Assembly: GCF_001347015.1 (NCBI RefSeq)
Contig: NZ_CFGI01000001.1
Span: forward strand, 1-64,000
Direction: 5' to 3'
Length of the DNA: 64,000 nt
Origin: Streptococcus pneumoniae
Lineage (GTDB): Bacteria; Bacillota; Bacilli; Lactobacillales; Streptococcaceae
The position numbers and the translations under genes are program-made. Below the pieces are notes generated by a model, which worked only from the letters and a program-made list of their open reading frames with translations, did not search any database and was not told where the DNA came from. Positions 1 through 6,839 of the stretch are shown in pieces (within the stretch, counting starts at the first letter, position 1; every line of letters begins with the position of its first letter).

Positions 1-45
1 AAAAATCACTAATATTACTTTTTACTACTTGCTCCCCCAAAGTAC

Positions 46-62
46 GCAAAAAGGGGAGCAAA
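46..62. repeat. Left attachment-site core (attL candidate)
   Basis: GCAAAAAGGGGAGCAAA here is repeated exactly at 11080-11096. The left copy also forms a 9-bp inverted repeat, TTGCTCCCC at 29-37 against GGGGAGCAA at 53-61, the kind of paired core site a tyrosine recombinase binds. Bases 1-45 would then be host chromosome. The extent of the exchanged core is inferred. Confidence 0.7.
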
Positions 63-163
63 AAAGCCCCACAAAAGGGCTAAGATTTGACGAGTTCAGC
101 AGGCAAGAAACTAGCACGGTCAAACGTGCTTTTTTTATTGCTGGTTGCTGATAGGTATATTAT
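62..163 (-). ncRNA. Candidate small RNA at the left end of the satellite
   Basis: On the minus strand an extended -10 (TG-G-TATAAT, -10 at 169-174) precedes a roughly 100-nt segment with no reading frame. It contains a perfect hairpin (AGCACG/CGTGCT, arms 113-118 and 125-130), then CTTGCCTGCTGA (96-107), then an intrinsic terminator (AGCCC/GGGCT with a T run, 59-83). The same 12-mer occurs in the integrase mRNA leader, and its first ten bases occur in another candidate RNA at 6855-6963. The promoter and terminator are visible; expression and function are inferred. Confidence 0.4.
113..139 (+). terminator. Hairpin with T run, plus strand
   Basis: AGCACG and CGTGCT (113-118, 125-130) pair around a six-base loop and are followed on the plus strand by TTTTTT. 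It could stop plus-strand transcription entering from the left flank, and it also forms an internal hairpin in the minus-strand candidate RNA. Confidence 0.45.
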
Positions 164-202
164 ACCATGAAGCGCGTGGTTTATAAGATTATGACCTCAC
201 AA

Positions 203-230
203 AAGCCCCCAGATTCGTTTCTGAAGGCTT
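203..230 (-). terminator. Terminator of the satellite's left operon
   Basis: Read on the minus strand, AAGCC..TCTG..CAGA..GGCTT forms a two-part stem with a six-base loop, followed by TTTTGTG. It lies 90 bases after the acidic-protein gene, the last gene in the left operon. Between this hairpin and that gene I see nothing coding. Confidence 0.45.
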
Positions 231-319
231 GTAGTTTATCTATGGTGTTTTAGTTGTCCAGTACGAAACAAAGCGAAATAGGGGGCGAATATGAAGCCTC
301 AGCCTACATTTACCAACAT

Positions 320-466
320 TCATGCTTCTAACTCTTGTAGTAAGGTTAAATCTAACCCATCAAGGTCAACATCTATTTCAAAATCTATGTCTATATCCAT
401 GTTTAAATCTATCTCCATATCCTCTAATTGGATATTCTCCAGATCAATCAAAAAATATTCAATCAT
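320..466 (-). CDS. 48-residue extremely acidic protein, possible DNA mimic
   Basis: This short frame starts at ATG 466 behind a strong Shine-Dalgarno (GAGGGGGG, about 5-8 bases away) and stops with TGA at 320. The 48-residue product has 17 Asp/Glu and no Lys, Arg or His, so its net charge is near -17. Its middle (residues 20-40) alternates a hydrophobic residue with an acidic one (IDIDFEIDVDLD), which suggests an amphipathic beta strand. It sits 54 bases downstream of the ArpU-type gene on the same strand and is probably co-transcribed. I do not recognise the family. Small acidic phage proteins often mimic DNA and block restriction, repair or transcription proteins; that role is inference from composition only. 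Confidence 0.6.
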   Translation of the reverse strand: MIEYFLIDLENIQLEDMEIDLNMDIDIDFEIDVDLDGLDLTLLQELEA

Positions 467-519
467 GTCATCCCCCCTCACTTAAATCTCAACATTTCTC
501 AACAAAACACCACAAACGC

Positions 520-912
520 CTACTTATACACTTCTAGCTCTCCGTTCTGGTGGATTCTCGCAAAGTTTAAGACGGCTATCTGTTTGTATCGATGATAAGT
601 AGTGGAGCTAGTACCTGCCATTTCTACGCATTCGCTCATTGTTTTCTTTCTCATATAACAATAATGGATAATAAAGTATTTTCTGGCTCGCTTGTTCTCT
701 ATGCTATTGATGTCGTGGACGAATATTTCCAATCCCTCACGGATTGCTTTTTCATGTTCACCGCTCAATTTCCACTGATCAGGTAAGATAAATTTCCAAG
801 CCTCTTCATCTATCCTAACTTTGTTTTCACTCCCTGCCATCCTCTGGAAACGTAGAAAGTAAGTCATCCGCCCTCTGACGTTCATCATCGTTTTAAACTT
901 ATCCAGCTCCAT
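520..912 (-). CDS. ArpU-like phage transcriptional regulator
   Basis: The 130-residue protein resembles the ArpU/RinA class of late-gene regulators found at the distal end of phage and satellite operons. The C-terminal half (about residues 70-120) has a sigma-like helix-turn-helix look: RRKTMSECVEMAG-type residues followed by SSTTYHRYKQIAVLNFA. The start has a good ribosome site, AAAGGAG, eight bases upstream. It is transcribed away from the repeat arrays and is followed by the acidic-protein gene. ArpU proteins activate late promoters of phages; in a satellite this one may drive left-end genes or answer helper-phage signals. Family assignment rests on recalled similarity and position, not an alignment. 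Confidence 0.6.
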   Translation of the reverse strand: MELDKFKTMMNVRGRMTYFLRFQRMAGSENKVRIDEEAWKFILPDQWKLSGEHEKAIREGLEIFVHDINSIENKRARKYFIIHYCYMRKKTMSECVEMAGTSSTTYHRYKQIAVLNFARIHQNGELEVYK

Positions 913-1087
913 TAGTTCGCTCCTTTGTGATATAATAATATTATTGAGATTATAGCTGAGGCGGAGCGCCTTGGCTTTTTTTGCTATTTCTCTATGTTCG
1001 CTCTAGCTTCAAATGCTTTCCCGTGAGAAAAAATGTACAATGACGGTGTGAAGCTCATAGAAGCGCGTGGGGAGGGAGATAACCCCC
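913..1087. other. Non-coding leader of the ArpU-type gene with a plus-strand hairpin
   Basis: A TATAAT on the minus strand (949-954) is a plausible -10 for the regulator, though I see no matching -35. Directly upstream, AGGCG/CGCCT (59-63 and 67-71 of the 900s) within an outer GC pair is followed on the plus strand by seven T residues, so plus-strand transcription would stop here. No convincing gene lies in this stretch. Confidence 0.35.
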
Positions 1088-1640
1088 GTATCTCCTTATG
1101 GTTTGATAAGCAATTAAGGGATGTTTTTATTTCTCTTATTTCCTTGTCATTCTGCAAGCAATTAAGGCAAGTTATTTCTTTGCTTATCTGCTTATCGTTT
1201 TATAAGCAACAAATCCAAATTAACAGACTTTTAAACTGCTCTTATCTCCTTATCATTTGGTAGGAAAATAAGGGGAGTTATTTTAGTTCTTATTTCCCTG
1301 TCATTTTGTAAGGAGAAAATCCAAATTAAGCAAGCTAATAAGTCTCCTTATCTCCTTACAGTTTTTCAGGGAGCAAAATCAAAATAAGCGATGTTATTTC
1401 CTGTCTTATTTCCTTACCGTTTGACAAGGAGAAAAACGAAAATAAGGAGCTTTTAAATTCGTCTTAACTCCCTATCGTTTTGTAAGCAATTAAGAAGGCT
1501 TATTGTCGTCCTTATCTGCTTGTCGTTCTGCAAGGAGTAAATCCGAAATAAGAGGGGTAAAAACTCCGCTTATCTGCTTGTCGTTTCTCAGGGGGTTAAG
1601 GAGGGTTTTTATTGCTCTTATCTGCTTGATAAATGATAGG
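1088..1640. repeat. Eleven-copy degenerate array with 48- and 58-bp periods
   Basis: The anchor CTTATNTNCTT recurs at 1088, 1135, 1183, 1241, 1289, 1347, 1405, 1463, 1511, 1570 and 1618. Spacings are 47, 48, 58, 48, 58, 58, 58, 48, 59 and 48, so two unit lengths alternate and differ by about one DNA turn. Each unit has a small imperfect palindrome after the anchor, for example TGCTTAT/ATAAGCA in the third. Several units change both arms together, which points to selection on the pairing. Apparent short reading frames here are repeat artefacts. Roles to consider are protein-binding iterons, a partition-like site or a packaging signal. Confidence 0.75.
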
Positions 1641-1766
1641 GGGATATAGCCACTTTCTCGGCGTTCGCTCGGAGTTCAACACACATAACCCTGTCATTTG
1701 TCAGTCATATTTACTGCCACTACCTAAGAAAAATCTCACCTTTTCTAACCCTCGGTAAACCTCTCT
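1641..1766. other. Spacer between the two repeat arrays
   Basis: I see no gene, promoter or terminator here. The segment joins the 48/58-bp array to the 11-bp-period array, and its last part (CTAACCCTCGGTAAACCTC) already resembles the latter. Confidence 0.4.
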
Positions 1767-2046
1767 ACCTTGTGGTAACCTTGGGGCTTTCAAATACGCA
1801 ACCTTTACAAAACCTTTACATTTTTTGCTCTTACCTCACCAAAACCTCACCATTGGAAAACTTCGATACCTTACCAAAACCTTACCGTCCTATGGTTCTA
1901 AAAAAGTAGCTATATCTTAGGGTAATCTTAGGGTTCTATCACTAGAAAAAAGCCCTGTACCTTTGTAAAACCTTAGTATTTTGAAGTATGTGACCTTGTA
2001 CTAACCTTGTACTTTTTATATGTAACCTCACCCTTATCTCACCCTT
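1767..2046. repeat. Series of tandem doublets with an exact 11-bp period
   Basis: At least eight doublets of an ACCTN-type word repeat at exactly 11 bp: ACCTTG-type at 1767/1778, ACCTTTACA at 1801/1812, ACCTCACC at 1833/1844, ACCTTACC at 1868/1879, TCTTAGGG at 1915/1926, ACCTTTG/ACCTTAG at 1959/1970, ACCTTGTACT at 1993/2004, and ACCTCACCCTT/ATCTCACCCTT at 2025/2036. The word differs between doublets but is conserved within each. A further pair, GGAACGCT at 2052 and 2075, lies just beyond. The layout looks like stacked protein-binding sites on one face of the helix. No gene covers it. Confidence 0.75.
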
Positions 2047-2184
2047 TTTTTGGAACGCTTACCGCACCCTTTTTGGAACGCTCTACTTACTTAAATCCTT
2101 GATATATCTAGCTTTTTTAACATTCAAACCGTCTAATATGTAGTATTTGTTTGTTTTGTAAATTGCACACTACTTCATATTGTC
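2047..2184. other. Remaining non-coding stretch downstream of the zinc-ribbon gene
   Basis: Apart from two copies of TTTTTGGAACGCT (ending 2059 and 2082) I see nothing identifiable. It is AT-rich and separates the 11-bp doublets from the end of the minus-strand gene at 2185. Confidence 0.4.
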
Positions 2185-2688
2185 TCACAATCTCGAACCA
2201 TTCAGCCAAAATCTATCCCCTTTTTCAATATACTTCAAAAACTTCTTATAGTGCTTATGATACCTGTCACGTTTCATATACCTTGGTCTTTCAGGGAAAC
2301 CATCAAACATATATCCACCACGTCTAGGACTCCACCCTGGTTCTACCTTTCTGGCTTCTTTTAGTGCAAGCTCCCAGTAGTATTGGCAATCCGTTTTACT
2401 GCGGTTCAGGGTGTGCTTGTGGATATCTAGACAAGTACCACAACTAAAATATAAATACCGTTTATAAAGCAACCTGCACCGTCTCCCACAATCAGGGCAA
2501 AGAAAGAAATATCGATTACCTCCCTTAGTTCCTGCTATTCTGTCTAATTCAAATGACTCTCCACCAAAATCAATCATTAAATTATCCAAATCAATCTCTA
2601 AACGTTGACCGTCCAACTCTGCTATACCCTTAGATATTCCTCTCAGCTTCATTGGTTTAGTGATTGTTTCTATTGCTAACCGCTTCAT
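2185..2688 (-). CDS. Zinc-ribbon-like hypothetical protein of the satellite
   Basis: The 167-residue product carries a four-cysteine cluster, CPDCGRRC followed by SCGTC about 20 residues later (near residues 64-86), likely to bind zinc. The tail is rich in Arg, Lys, Tyr and His. The start is supported by AGGGGGA six bases upstream. It is the last gene before the two non-coding repeat arrays, so a nucleic-acid-binding role, perhaps at those arrays, is a reasonable guess. I recall similar proteins as uncharacterised genes of streptococcal phages and satellites but cannot name a function. Confidence 0.65.
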   Translation of the reverse strand: MKRLAIETITKPMKLRGISKGIAELDGQRLEIDLDNLMIDFGGESFELDRIAGTKGGNRYFFLCPDCGRRCRLLYKRYLYFSCGTCLDIHKHTLNRSKTDCQYYWELALKEARKVEPGWSPRRGGYMFDGFPERPRYMKRDRYHKHYKKFLKYIEKGDRFWLNGSRL

Positions 2689-2732
2689 TATTTCCCCCTA
2701 TATGGAAAAACCCAAAACTATTGACTTGATAG

Positions 2733-2752
2733 CAAAAAGGGGATTGCTCCCC
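2733..2752 (-). terminator. Terminator after the 176-residue gene
   Basis: On the minus strand GGGGA-GCAA-TCCCC is followed by TTTTTT, a compact intrinsic terminator seven bases after the stop at 2759. The arm contains GGGGAGCAA, the same nine bases as the attachment-site core; this is probably chance. Confidence 0.6.
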
Positions 2753-2758
2753 TGTGTT

Positions 2759-3289
2759 CTACTTCAAATGCTCTGTATAACCAGCAAGGCCCTTATATTC
2801 GCCCTCTACGTCCAACTTTTGGAGTAGGCTAATACTTTCATCGCCCAGCATTTCCAACGTACCAAAAGCAGTCATAGAGTCCATAGGGATAGGCTTATCA
2901 GAAAGCAAGCGATCAGCATAGTCTAATAGTTCTAGCTCGTAGTCTGTTACTTTCTCCAGCAAACTCTCAAAATCCTCTGACTCTTTGAGTTGAAGCACGC
3001 GCTCCCGTTTATAACGTTCTTCAAATGCTTCATCGTCCACTGGTTGATTGTAGTAGTCTTTAAAACTGTCACAAATACGCTTGAAGGTCTTGTTTAGTTT
3101 CTTATCCTCCACATACTCAGCTACAAGCGTCCCCTTATCCTTGTGAGTTATTGAAATAGATGGTACTTCATAAGTCCCAGTCATATATCCCAGTAGCGCG
3201 TGACCTGCTACCAGAGCAGTATCTAGGTCTTTAAATTCGTAAGTGAAAGTAAATGTTTTGGCTTTATCCGAAAATGTTTTTAATGTCAT
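2759..3289 (-). CDS. Hypothetical satellite protein, 176 residues
   Basis: I do not recognise this protein. It is acidic and soluble, with no signal or membrane segment. Residues 1-60 look like a small beta-rich domain and residues 75-170 look helical, with heptad-like stretches (ESLLEKVTDYELELLDYADRL). A ribosome site, AGAGGAA, lies upstream of the ATG. It follows the Cse60-like gene by 82 bases and is closed by an intrinsic terminator, so it ends the replication-side transcription unit. Confidence 0.6.
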   Translation of the reverse strand: MTLKTFSDKAKTFTFTYEFKDLDTALVAGHALLGYMTGTYEVPSISITHKDKGTLVAEYVEDKKLNKTFKRICDSFKDYYNQPVDDEAFEERYKRERVLQLKESEDFESLLEKVTDYELELLDYADRLLSDKPIPMDSMTAFGTLEMLGDESISLLQKLDVEGEYKGLAGYTEHLK

Positions 3290-3371
3290 GTTGTTTTTCC
3301 TCTTTCTGTTTTAAGGGTGTCACTAGTAGTTACACCATTGCAAGGGGGTCGGTACTATCTACCCCATTTTG

Positions 3372-3548
3372 TTATCTGTATAATACTAGCAAACCAGCAA
3401 TCGCACCCATACCATCACTATCTCCTACGGTTGCGGTTGAATGTTTTACATCAATTACCTGCACGGTCGCCATAAAATCATTTACTTCCTGTTCAAAATT
3501 TTCTAGTGATTGTTGCCATTTGTAATAAAAAAATAGTTTAATTTTCAT
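3372..3548 (-). CDS. Cse60-like small protein
   Basis: This 58-residue frame starts at ATG 3548 behind AAGGAG (spacing about six) and ends at TAA 3372. It begins MKIKLFFYYKW, followed by an ENFEQEVNDFM helix, VIDVKHSTA and the end AGLLVLYR. That pattern matches my memory of the Cse60 family (small proteins of Bacillus sporulation loci and many phages): a KLF start, a short helix, a VIDIKY strand and a closing hydrophobic strand. Its molecular function is unknown. It lies between the origin iterons and the 176-residue gene on the same strand. Confidence 0.6.
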   Translation of the reverse strand: MKIKLFFYYKWQQSLENFEQEVNDFMATVQVIDVKHSTATVGDSDGMGAIAGLLVLYR

Positions 3549-3590
3549 GTTTTTTACTCCTTTTGTACTTAATTGATTTTTCTGTCCCCT

Positions 3591-3872
3591 TTTTTATACG
3601 CTTCTTACAAATTTTATACACTTGTTTTTAAAAATGTATAAAAAATAAAGTCAGTAATGCCAAGGGTTTTGCTATTGTTTTATACACTTTATACGCTTTA
3701 TACATTAAAATAAAAACATATATAGGGATAATAGGGACCCCATTTTTAAAACATAATATAAGGAAATTTTTTTATTTCCGTGTTTTTCGTATAAAGTGTA
3801 TAAAACCCTTGATATGACAACGTTTTTAAGTGTATAAAATTTTTGCCCTACTGTGTAAAGTGTATAAAATTC
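3591..3872. other. Putative replication origin: inverted iteron clusters around an AT-rich core
   Basis: TTTATACRCTT-type iterons lie at about 3593, 3612, 3680, 3689 and 3698 on the plus strand. The same word inverted (AAGTGTATAAAA) lies at about 3789, 3796, 3828 and 3858. One extra inverted copy sits near 3635. Between the two clusters is an AT-rich stretch (3706-3785). Two iteron sets in opposite orientation around an AT-rich segment, directly beside the replicative helicase gene, is the layout known for staphylococcal pathogenicity-island origins. No gene lies here. The Rep-iteron pairing is inferred. Confidence 0.65.
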
Positions 3873-5234
3873 TTATTTTCTTTTCCTTCTCTTTTTGTAC
3901 TCTGGCCAATGGTTGTAATACCCGCGTTCATTCTTTGGCTTTTTCTGCTTTTCGGGTGTTGCCCTACCATTAGCATAGGCTACGCTTGCAAACGGCGGTA
4001 GGTCTTCTTTAGGATAAAAACCTTTATGGATCTGTTGCCCTGCAGGGATAACCTTCTGGCCAACTGCGAAACCTTCAGGCAGGTTGCTTTTGATTTCTCG
4101 ATGTAAGCCCATTTCTGACCTGTTTTCTTTAATACCATAGTATTCTAGGAAACCTTTCCAAACGTGATAGACAAAACTATTAGGAATAAACTCACTTGTC
4201 AATTCATCAGTAAAAAACTTAGAAACAAAATCAATAACGGGGTTCATGTCCTTATGGTGTTCTTCAAGTATTTCAATAGACTTCGTAGGGTTAATGTCAG
4301 CGATTGGTGTTTCAATAGCCAACTTAACCAGGTACTCCAGCACTTCTTTGCGGTTAATGTAATCGTCTTTGATAGCCTTGTTAGGATTACCTTTGAATAT
4401 TTTGGTAAAAGGTAAAATTCTAAATCGCCTATCAATAGCTGATTTATCCCCGTTCATTCTTGGTAAACCATTAGAAGATTGTACTACCGTCATATTAAGG
4501 CGTATGCTATAAGGGCGTTTCCCTTTGTCCTCTATGGTCATTATGTCGCCTGTTGCTAAGCTAAACATATCTGAAGTGTCTCTAATTACTGCGTCCTTTT
4601 GTACATCATCACCGATTACAAGCGACTTTCCCAATAATATAGACGTTGAAAATTGACTTTTTGTTAAACCAGTGATCTTCAAACTTGCCACATTTTCCAT
4701 ACCAACTAGGTTTATAAGTAACTGCTGAAAAGTTCCTTTTCCTGTTCCACCTTCACCGAAAAGCCAAAAGATTTTTTGCAAAGACTGCCCTGTGACGCTT
4801 GCTTTTATAATCTGGATAGCAAGGTTATAAAGCTCCTTGTCACCGTCAAACAACTCTAAAAGCCAAGCTGTCGGCTTCCAGCCGTTAATTATAGGCTCTT
4901 CTGCTCCAGGGCTATAGCCTGTTTTTATCTTTCTTGTTGCTGTAATCTCTGGTGTAGTTTCTTCAAAAATGCCTGTCTTAGCATTGTATAGCTGTTTCCC
5001 AATTACAGTATAATTGCCTTGGATTTCCCTCATTTGGCTCTGTCTAGCTATTTTATAAAGCGTGTCAAATGCCTGTTTTTCTGTTGCGTTTGGATAAATG
5101 ACAGAAATAAGATCTTGCAAAAATTCATTATCCTCTAACCAGATACCAAAATCAGGATTATAGAAATATAATGGGGCTTTTTGCCCTTGTGCCTCTGGCT
5201 TAATTCTAATAAATCGGACGTACTTTTTTAACAT
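3873..5234 (-). CDS. D5/P4-type SF3 replicative helicase
   Basis: This protein probably unwinds the satellite origin for autonomous replication after excision. The 453 residues contain a superfamily-3 helicase core: Walker A GEGGTGKG (160-167), Walker B SLVIGDD (204-210), a sensor-like VQSSNG (251-256) and an arginine-finger-like DRRF (268-271). The first 110 residues lack recognisable archaeo-eukaryotic primase motifs, so it looks like the helicase half of a primase-helicase, or a Rep-type helicase. The C-terminal 100 residues (from about 350) are probably the iteron-binding wing and end in a very basic tail (KKRRKRK). The ATG follows GGGAG. The origin lies immediately downstream, typical of such satellites. 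Confidence 0.85.
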   Translation of the reverse strand: MLKKYVRFIRIKPEAQGQKAPLYFYNPDFGIWLEDNEFLQDLISVIYPNATEKQAFDTLYKIARQSQMREIQGNYTVIGKQLYNAKTGIFEETTPEITATRKIKTGYSPGAEEPIINGWKPTAWLLELFDGDKELYNLAIQIIKASVTGQSLQKIFWLFGEGGTGKGTFQQLLINLVGMENVASLKITGLTKSQFSTSILLGKSLVIGDDVQKDAVIRDTSDMFSLATGDIMTIEDKGKRPYSIRLNMTVVQSSNGLPRMNGDKSAIDRRFRILPFTKIFKGNPNKAIKDDYINRKEVLEYLVKLAIETPIADINPTKSIEILEEHHKDMNPVIDFVSKFFTDELTSEFIPNSFVYHVWKGFLEYYGIKENRSEMGLHREIKSNLPEGFAVGQKVIPAGQQIHKGFYPKEDLPPFASVAYANGRATPEKQKKPKNERGYYNHWPEYKKRRKRK

Positions 5235-5268
5235 AATAGCAACTCCCAGCGGATTAGTTGGTAAGGCC

Positions 5269-5394
5269 TTACTGCTCTTTTCCTCGCCTTTCTGCTAGCT
5301 TAGTGATTAGGCTGATTTCTGCCCCTGTTATGGAGTTCTCAGCCCCTACCTTGATTAGTCTTAATACTCGTTTGTCATTCTCTGATAGACTCAT
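5269..5394 (-). CDS. 41-residue winged-helix-like peptide
   Basis: A short frame starts at ATG 5394, inside the last codons of the preceding gene (overlap 20 bases), and stops at 5269, 34 bases before the helicase start. The product (MSLSENDKRVLRLIKVGAEN, then SITGAEISLITKLAERRGKEQ) looks like the first helices of a winged helix-turn-helix. It could be a tiny regulator, a truncated domain, or a coupling frame for helicase translation. Tight packing on both sides supports it as a real gene. Confidence 0.5.
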   Translation of the reverse strand: MSLSENDKRVLRLIKVGAENSITGAEISLITKLAERRGKEQ

Positions 5395-5668
5395 TCAGTT
5401 CCTCCCCTCCTTTGCTTTTATTCACAAAGGTTATTTGTCCACTCGCTACCCCTTGCAAAATATCTTTTTGAGTTTCTATGATTGTATCCAAGGTTTTCAA
5501 AATAGCTGTCTTAGTCTCTAAATCAAACGCTTGTTTTGTCAACAAGCCCATAGTTACAGCTAACTTTGTTGCATTGTCCATACACGTAGCTAGAAAAATA
5601 TCTTTAGTAAAATAAGGTTGATCTGGTATTTTTTCATTATCAAGGTATATCTTCACTGTGTAACTCAT
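5375..5668 (-). CDS. Hypothetical satellite protein, 97 residues
   Basis: No family recognised. The product is soluble; residues 1-25 (MSYTVKIYLDNEKIPDQPYF) look like a beta hairpin and the centre is helical. Its ATG overlaps the stop of the upstream membrane-protein gene by four bases (ATGA-type junction), and its 3' end overlaps the 41-residue gene. Such overlaps show translational coupling in the pre-replication operon. Confidence 0.6.
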   Translation of the reverse strand: MSYTVKIYLDNEKIPDQPYFTKDIFLATCMDNATKLAVTMGLLTKQAFDLETKTAILKTLDTIIETQKDILQGVASGQITFVNKSKGGEELNESIRE

Positions 5669-5880
5669 TTCATTCCTCCGTAAACTCTTACCCCTGCAAG
5701 CTGTATATATCGCCCATATTCAGGGTTTAAATCCTCGCTAGGTGTTTCTATCGTCTGTTGGTTTTCTCGCTCAATTTGGGCGCTTTTTTTGCGGTCTCGG
5801 TGGTTTAGATAAAGCAGTAAGCCAATCAATACAACCATAAAGACAACCGCCTGTGTATTGGTCAAATCTAATTCATTCAT
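5665..5880 (-). CDS. Small single-pass membrane protein
   Basis: The 71-residue product has one strong membrane segment at about residues 11-25 (AVVFMVVLIGLLLYL), followed by a positively charged stretch (NHRDRKK) that places the C-terminus in the cytoplasm. The rest is polar. It overlaps its downstream neighbour by four bases and follows its upstream neighbour by one base, so all three are one translational unit. Function unknown; satellites and phages use such small membrane proteins for superinfection exclusion or regulation, which is only a suggestion here. Confidence 0.6.
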   Translation of the reverse strand: MNELDLTNTQAVVFMVVLIGLLLYLNHRDRKKSAQIERENQQTIETPSEDLNPEYGRYIQLAGVRVYGGMK

Positions 5881-5881
5881 A

Positions 5882-6082
5882 TCATGCCCTCGCTTTGTAA
5901 TTCTTGATATAGTCCACTTGATCAGTTCGCTCCATCTTCAGGAACTCGTCCACCTCTTCGGTGCTTACCTTTCTATCTACAAAATCAGCAATAAACTGGA
6001 AGAGGTTCGGATTTCTCTCCTTGATTTCAGCCATTTGTTCATCAAATTCTGCTTGTGTCATGTTGTCTAGGTCCAGTGTCAT
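5882..6082 (-). CDS. Hypothetical acidic protein, 66 residues
   Basis: The product is helical and acidic (MTQAEFDEQMAEIKERNPN start region), with no membrane or signal segment. A strong ribosome site, GAGGAGG, lies ten bases before its ATG, inside the end of the upstream gene, and the two frames overlap by four bases. No family recognised. Confidence 0.6.
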   Translation of the reverse strand: MTLDLDNMTQAEFDEQMAEIKERNPNLFQFIADFVDRKVSTEEVDEFLKMERTDQVDYIKNYKARA

Positions 6083-6531
6083 TGCATTGCCTCCTCAAAC
6101 TTCTCTATAAGACAACTTTTATTTACTCTCTGAGTTCCATTTTTAGAGTTAAAAAGAATATCTTTAAAGGTTACAGTAGCCCCTAAATACTCCTTCTCAG
6201 CATGCTCTATATACGCCTGTTGCTCTGCTTCGTTGTCAAAAAAGTGCTTGGCTTGGCGTTTAAAGAAGGCTTGTCGCATAGCGTCCATTTCAAAAATACC
6301 AGGGGAGAAAAAGACTCCCGTAGTGCTTTTAGAGACCACTTCGATTTTATGGCTGTCATTCAATTCAGGAAGTTCAATCCAAAGTAAACGGGATAAATCT
6401 TCTTTGATAAACTTTATCTGACTTGCCAATAACGAAAGTCTATAAAGCCCATTTTTTTCGCCAATTTCTCGCATTTCTGCGCTAATTCTGTCTATATGTC
6501 TAGTTAATTTCTCGTATGTTGTTTCTTCCAT
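6079..6531 (-). CDS. Hypothetical satellite protein, 150 residues
   Basis: Residues 1-50 form a likely long helix or coiled coil (TYEKLTRHIDRISAEMREIG); the rest is mixed. No catalytic motif or family is apparent. The ATG at 6531 has only a weak ribosome site, so initiation at Met-19 is possible. It is the first gene of the run that continues through the helicase. The 440 bases upstream contain hairpin repeats and a divergent candidate RNA. Confidence 0.55.
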   Translation of the reverse strand: MEETTYEKLTRHIDRISAEMREIGEKNGLYRLSLLASQIKFIKEDLSRLLWIELPELNDSHKIEVVSKSTTGVFFSPGIFEMDAMRQAFFKRQAKHFFDNEAEQQAYIEHAEKEYLGATVTFKDILFNSKNGTQRVNKSCLIEKFEEAMQ

Positions 6532-6603
6532 ATTTTTTGCCTATATTTCTATGTTGTGTAATTGCCCTAAGGGCTTTTTAATGTCGTTTACTATCCAGGA
6601 TAT

Positions 6604-6790
6604 CCTCACACTCAAAGTTGGGCGATGGCGAGTGTGGGGTTTTTGAATGGTTGTTTCTTATACAGTTTTTCTTGCAATGAAGTTCCTCACGCTCAGAAGT
6701 TTGCCGACCGAGAGCGTGGGGCTTTTTGAGTTGTTTCTTATAGACGATATCTTCACGCTCAGAGTCGCCAAATTGAAAGCGTGAGAAAGT
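6604..6790. repeat. Three related hairpins with CACRCTC/GAGYGTG arms
   Basis: CACACTC/GAGTGTG (6607-6613, 6630-6636), CACGCTC/GAGCGTG (6688-6694, 6712-6718) and CACGCT/AGCGTG (6754-6759, 6778-6783) repeat at 81- and 66-base steps. TTGTTTCTTATA lies between them twice (6651, 6731). The arm bases change together (A-T to G-C), so the structure is conserved. The first two are followed on the plus strand by GGGGTTTTT or GGGGCTTTTT. They lie between the Rha-type gene and the 150-residue gene and could act as attenuators or stop antisense transcription. Confidence 0.6.
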
Positions 6791-6839
6791 ACCAGTTTAA
6801 AGAGTTGGCGCTCTCCGTATGGTCAAATTGCCCTAAATA

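Noticed and set aside
291-485. A Ser-rich plus-strand frame of 64 codons
   Set aside because: It is the complement of the acidic minus-strand gene at 320-466, which has the better ribosome site and operon context.
1033-1263. A 76-codon plus-strand frame in the repeat array
   Set aside because: It consists of the 48/58-bp repeats read through, has no ribosome site and runs against all neighbouring genes.
1088-1640. A CRISPR array
   Set aside because: Units are degenerate along their whole length, spacers are not unique sequences between identical repeats, and no cas gene is present.
2744-2752. A secondary attachment site (TTGCTCCCC)
   Set aside because: The nine bases are fully explained as the arm of the terminator at 2733-2752.
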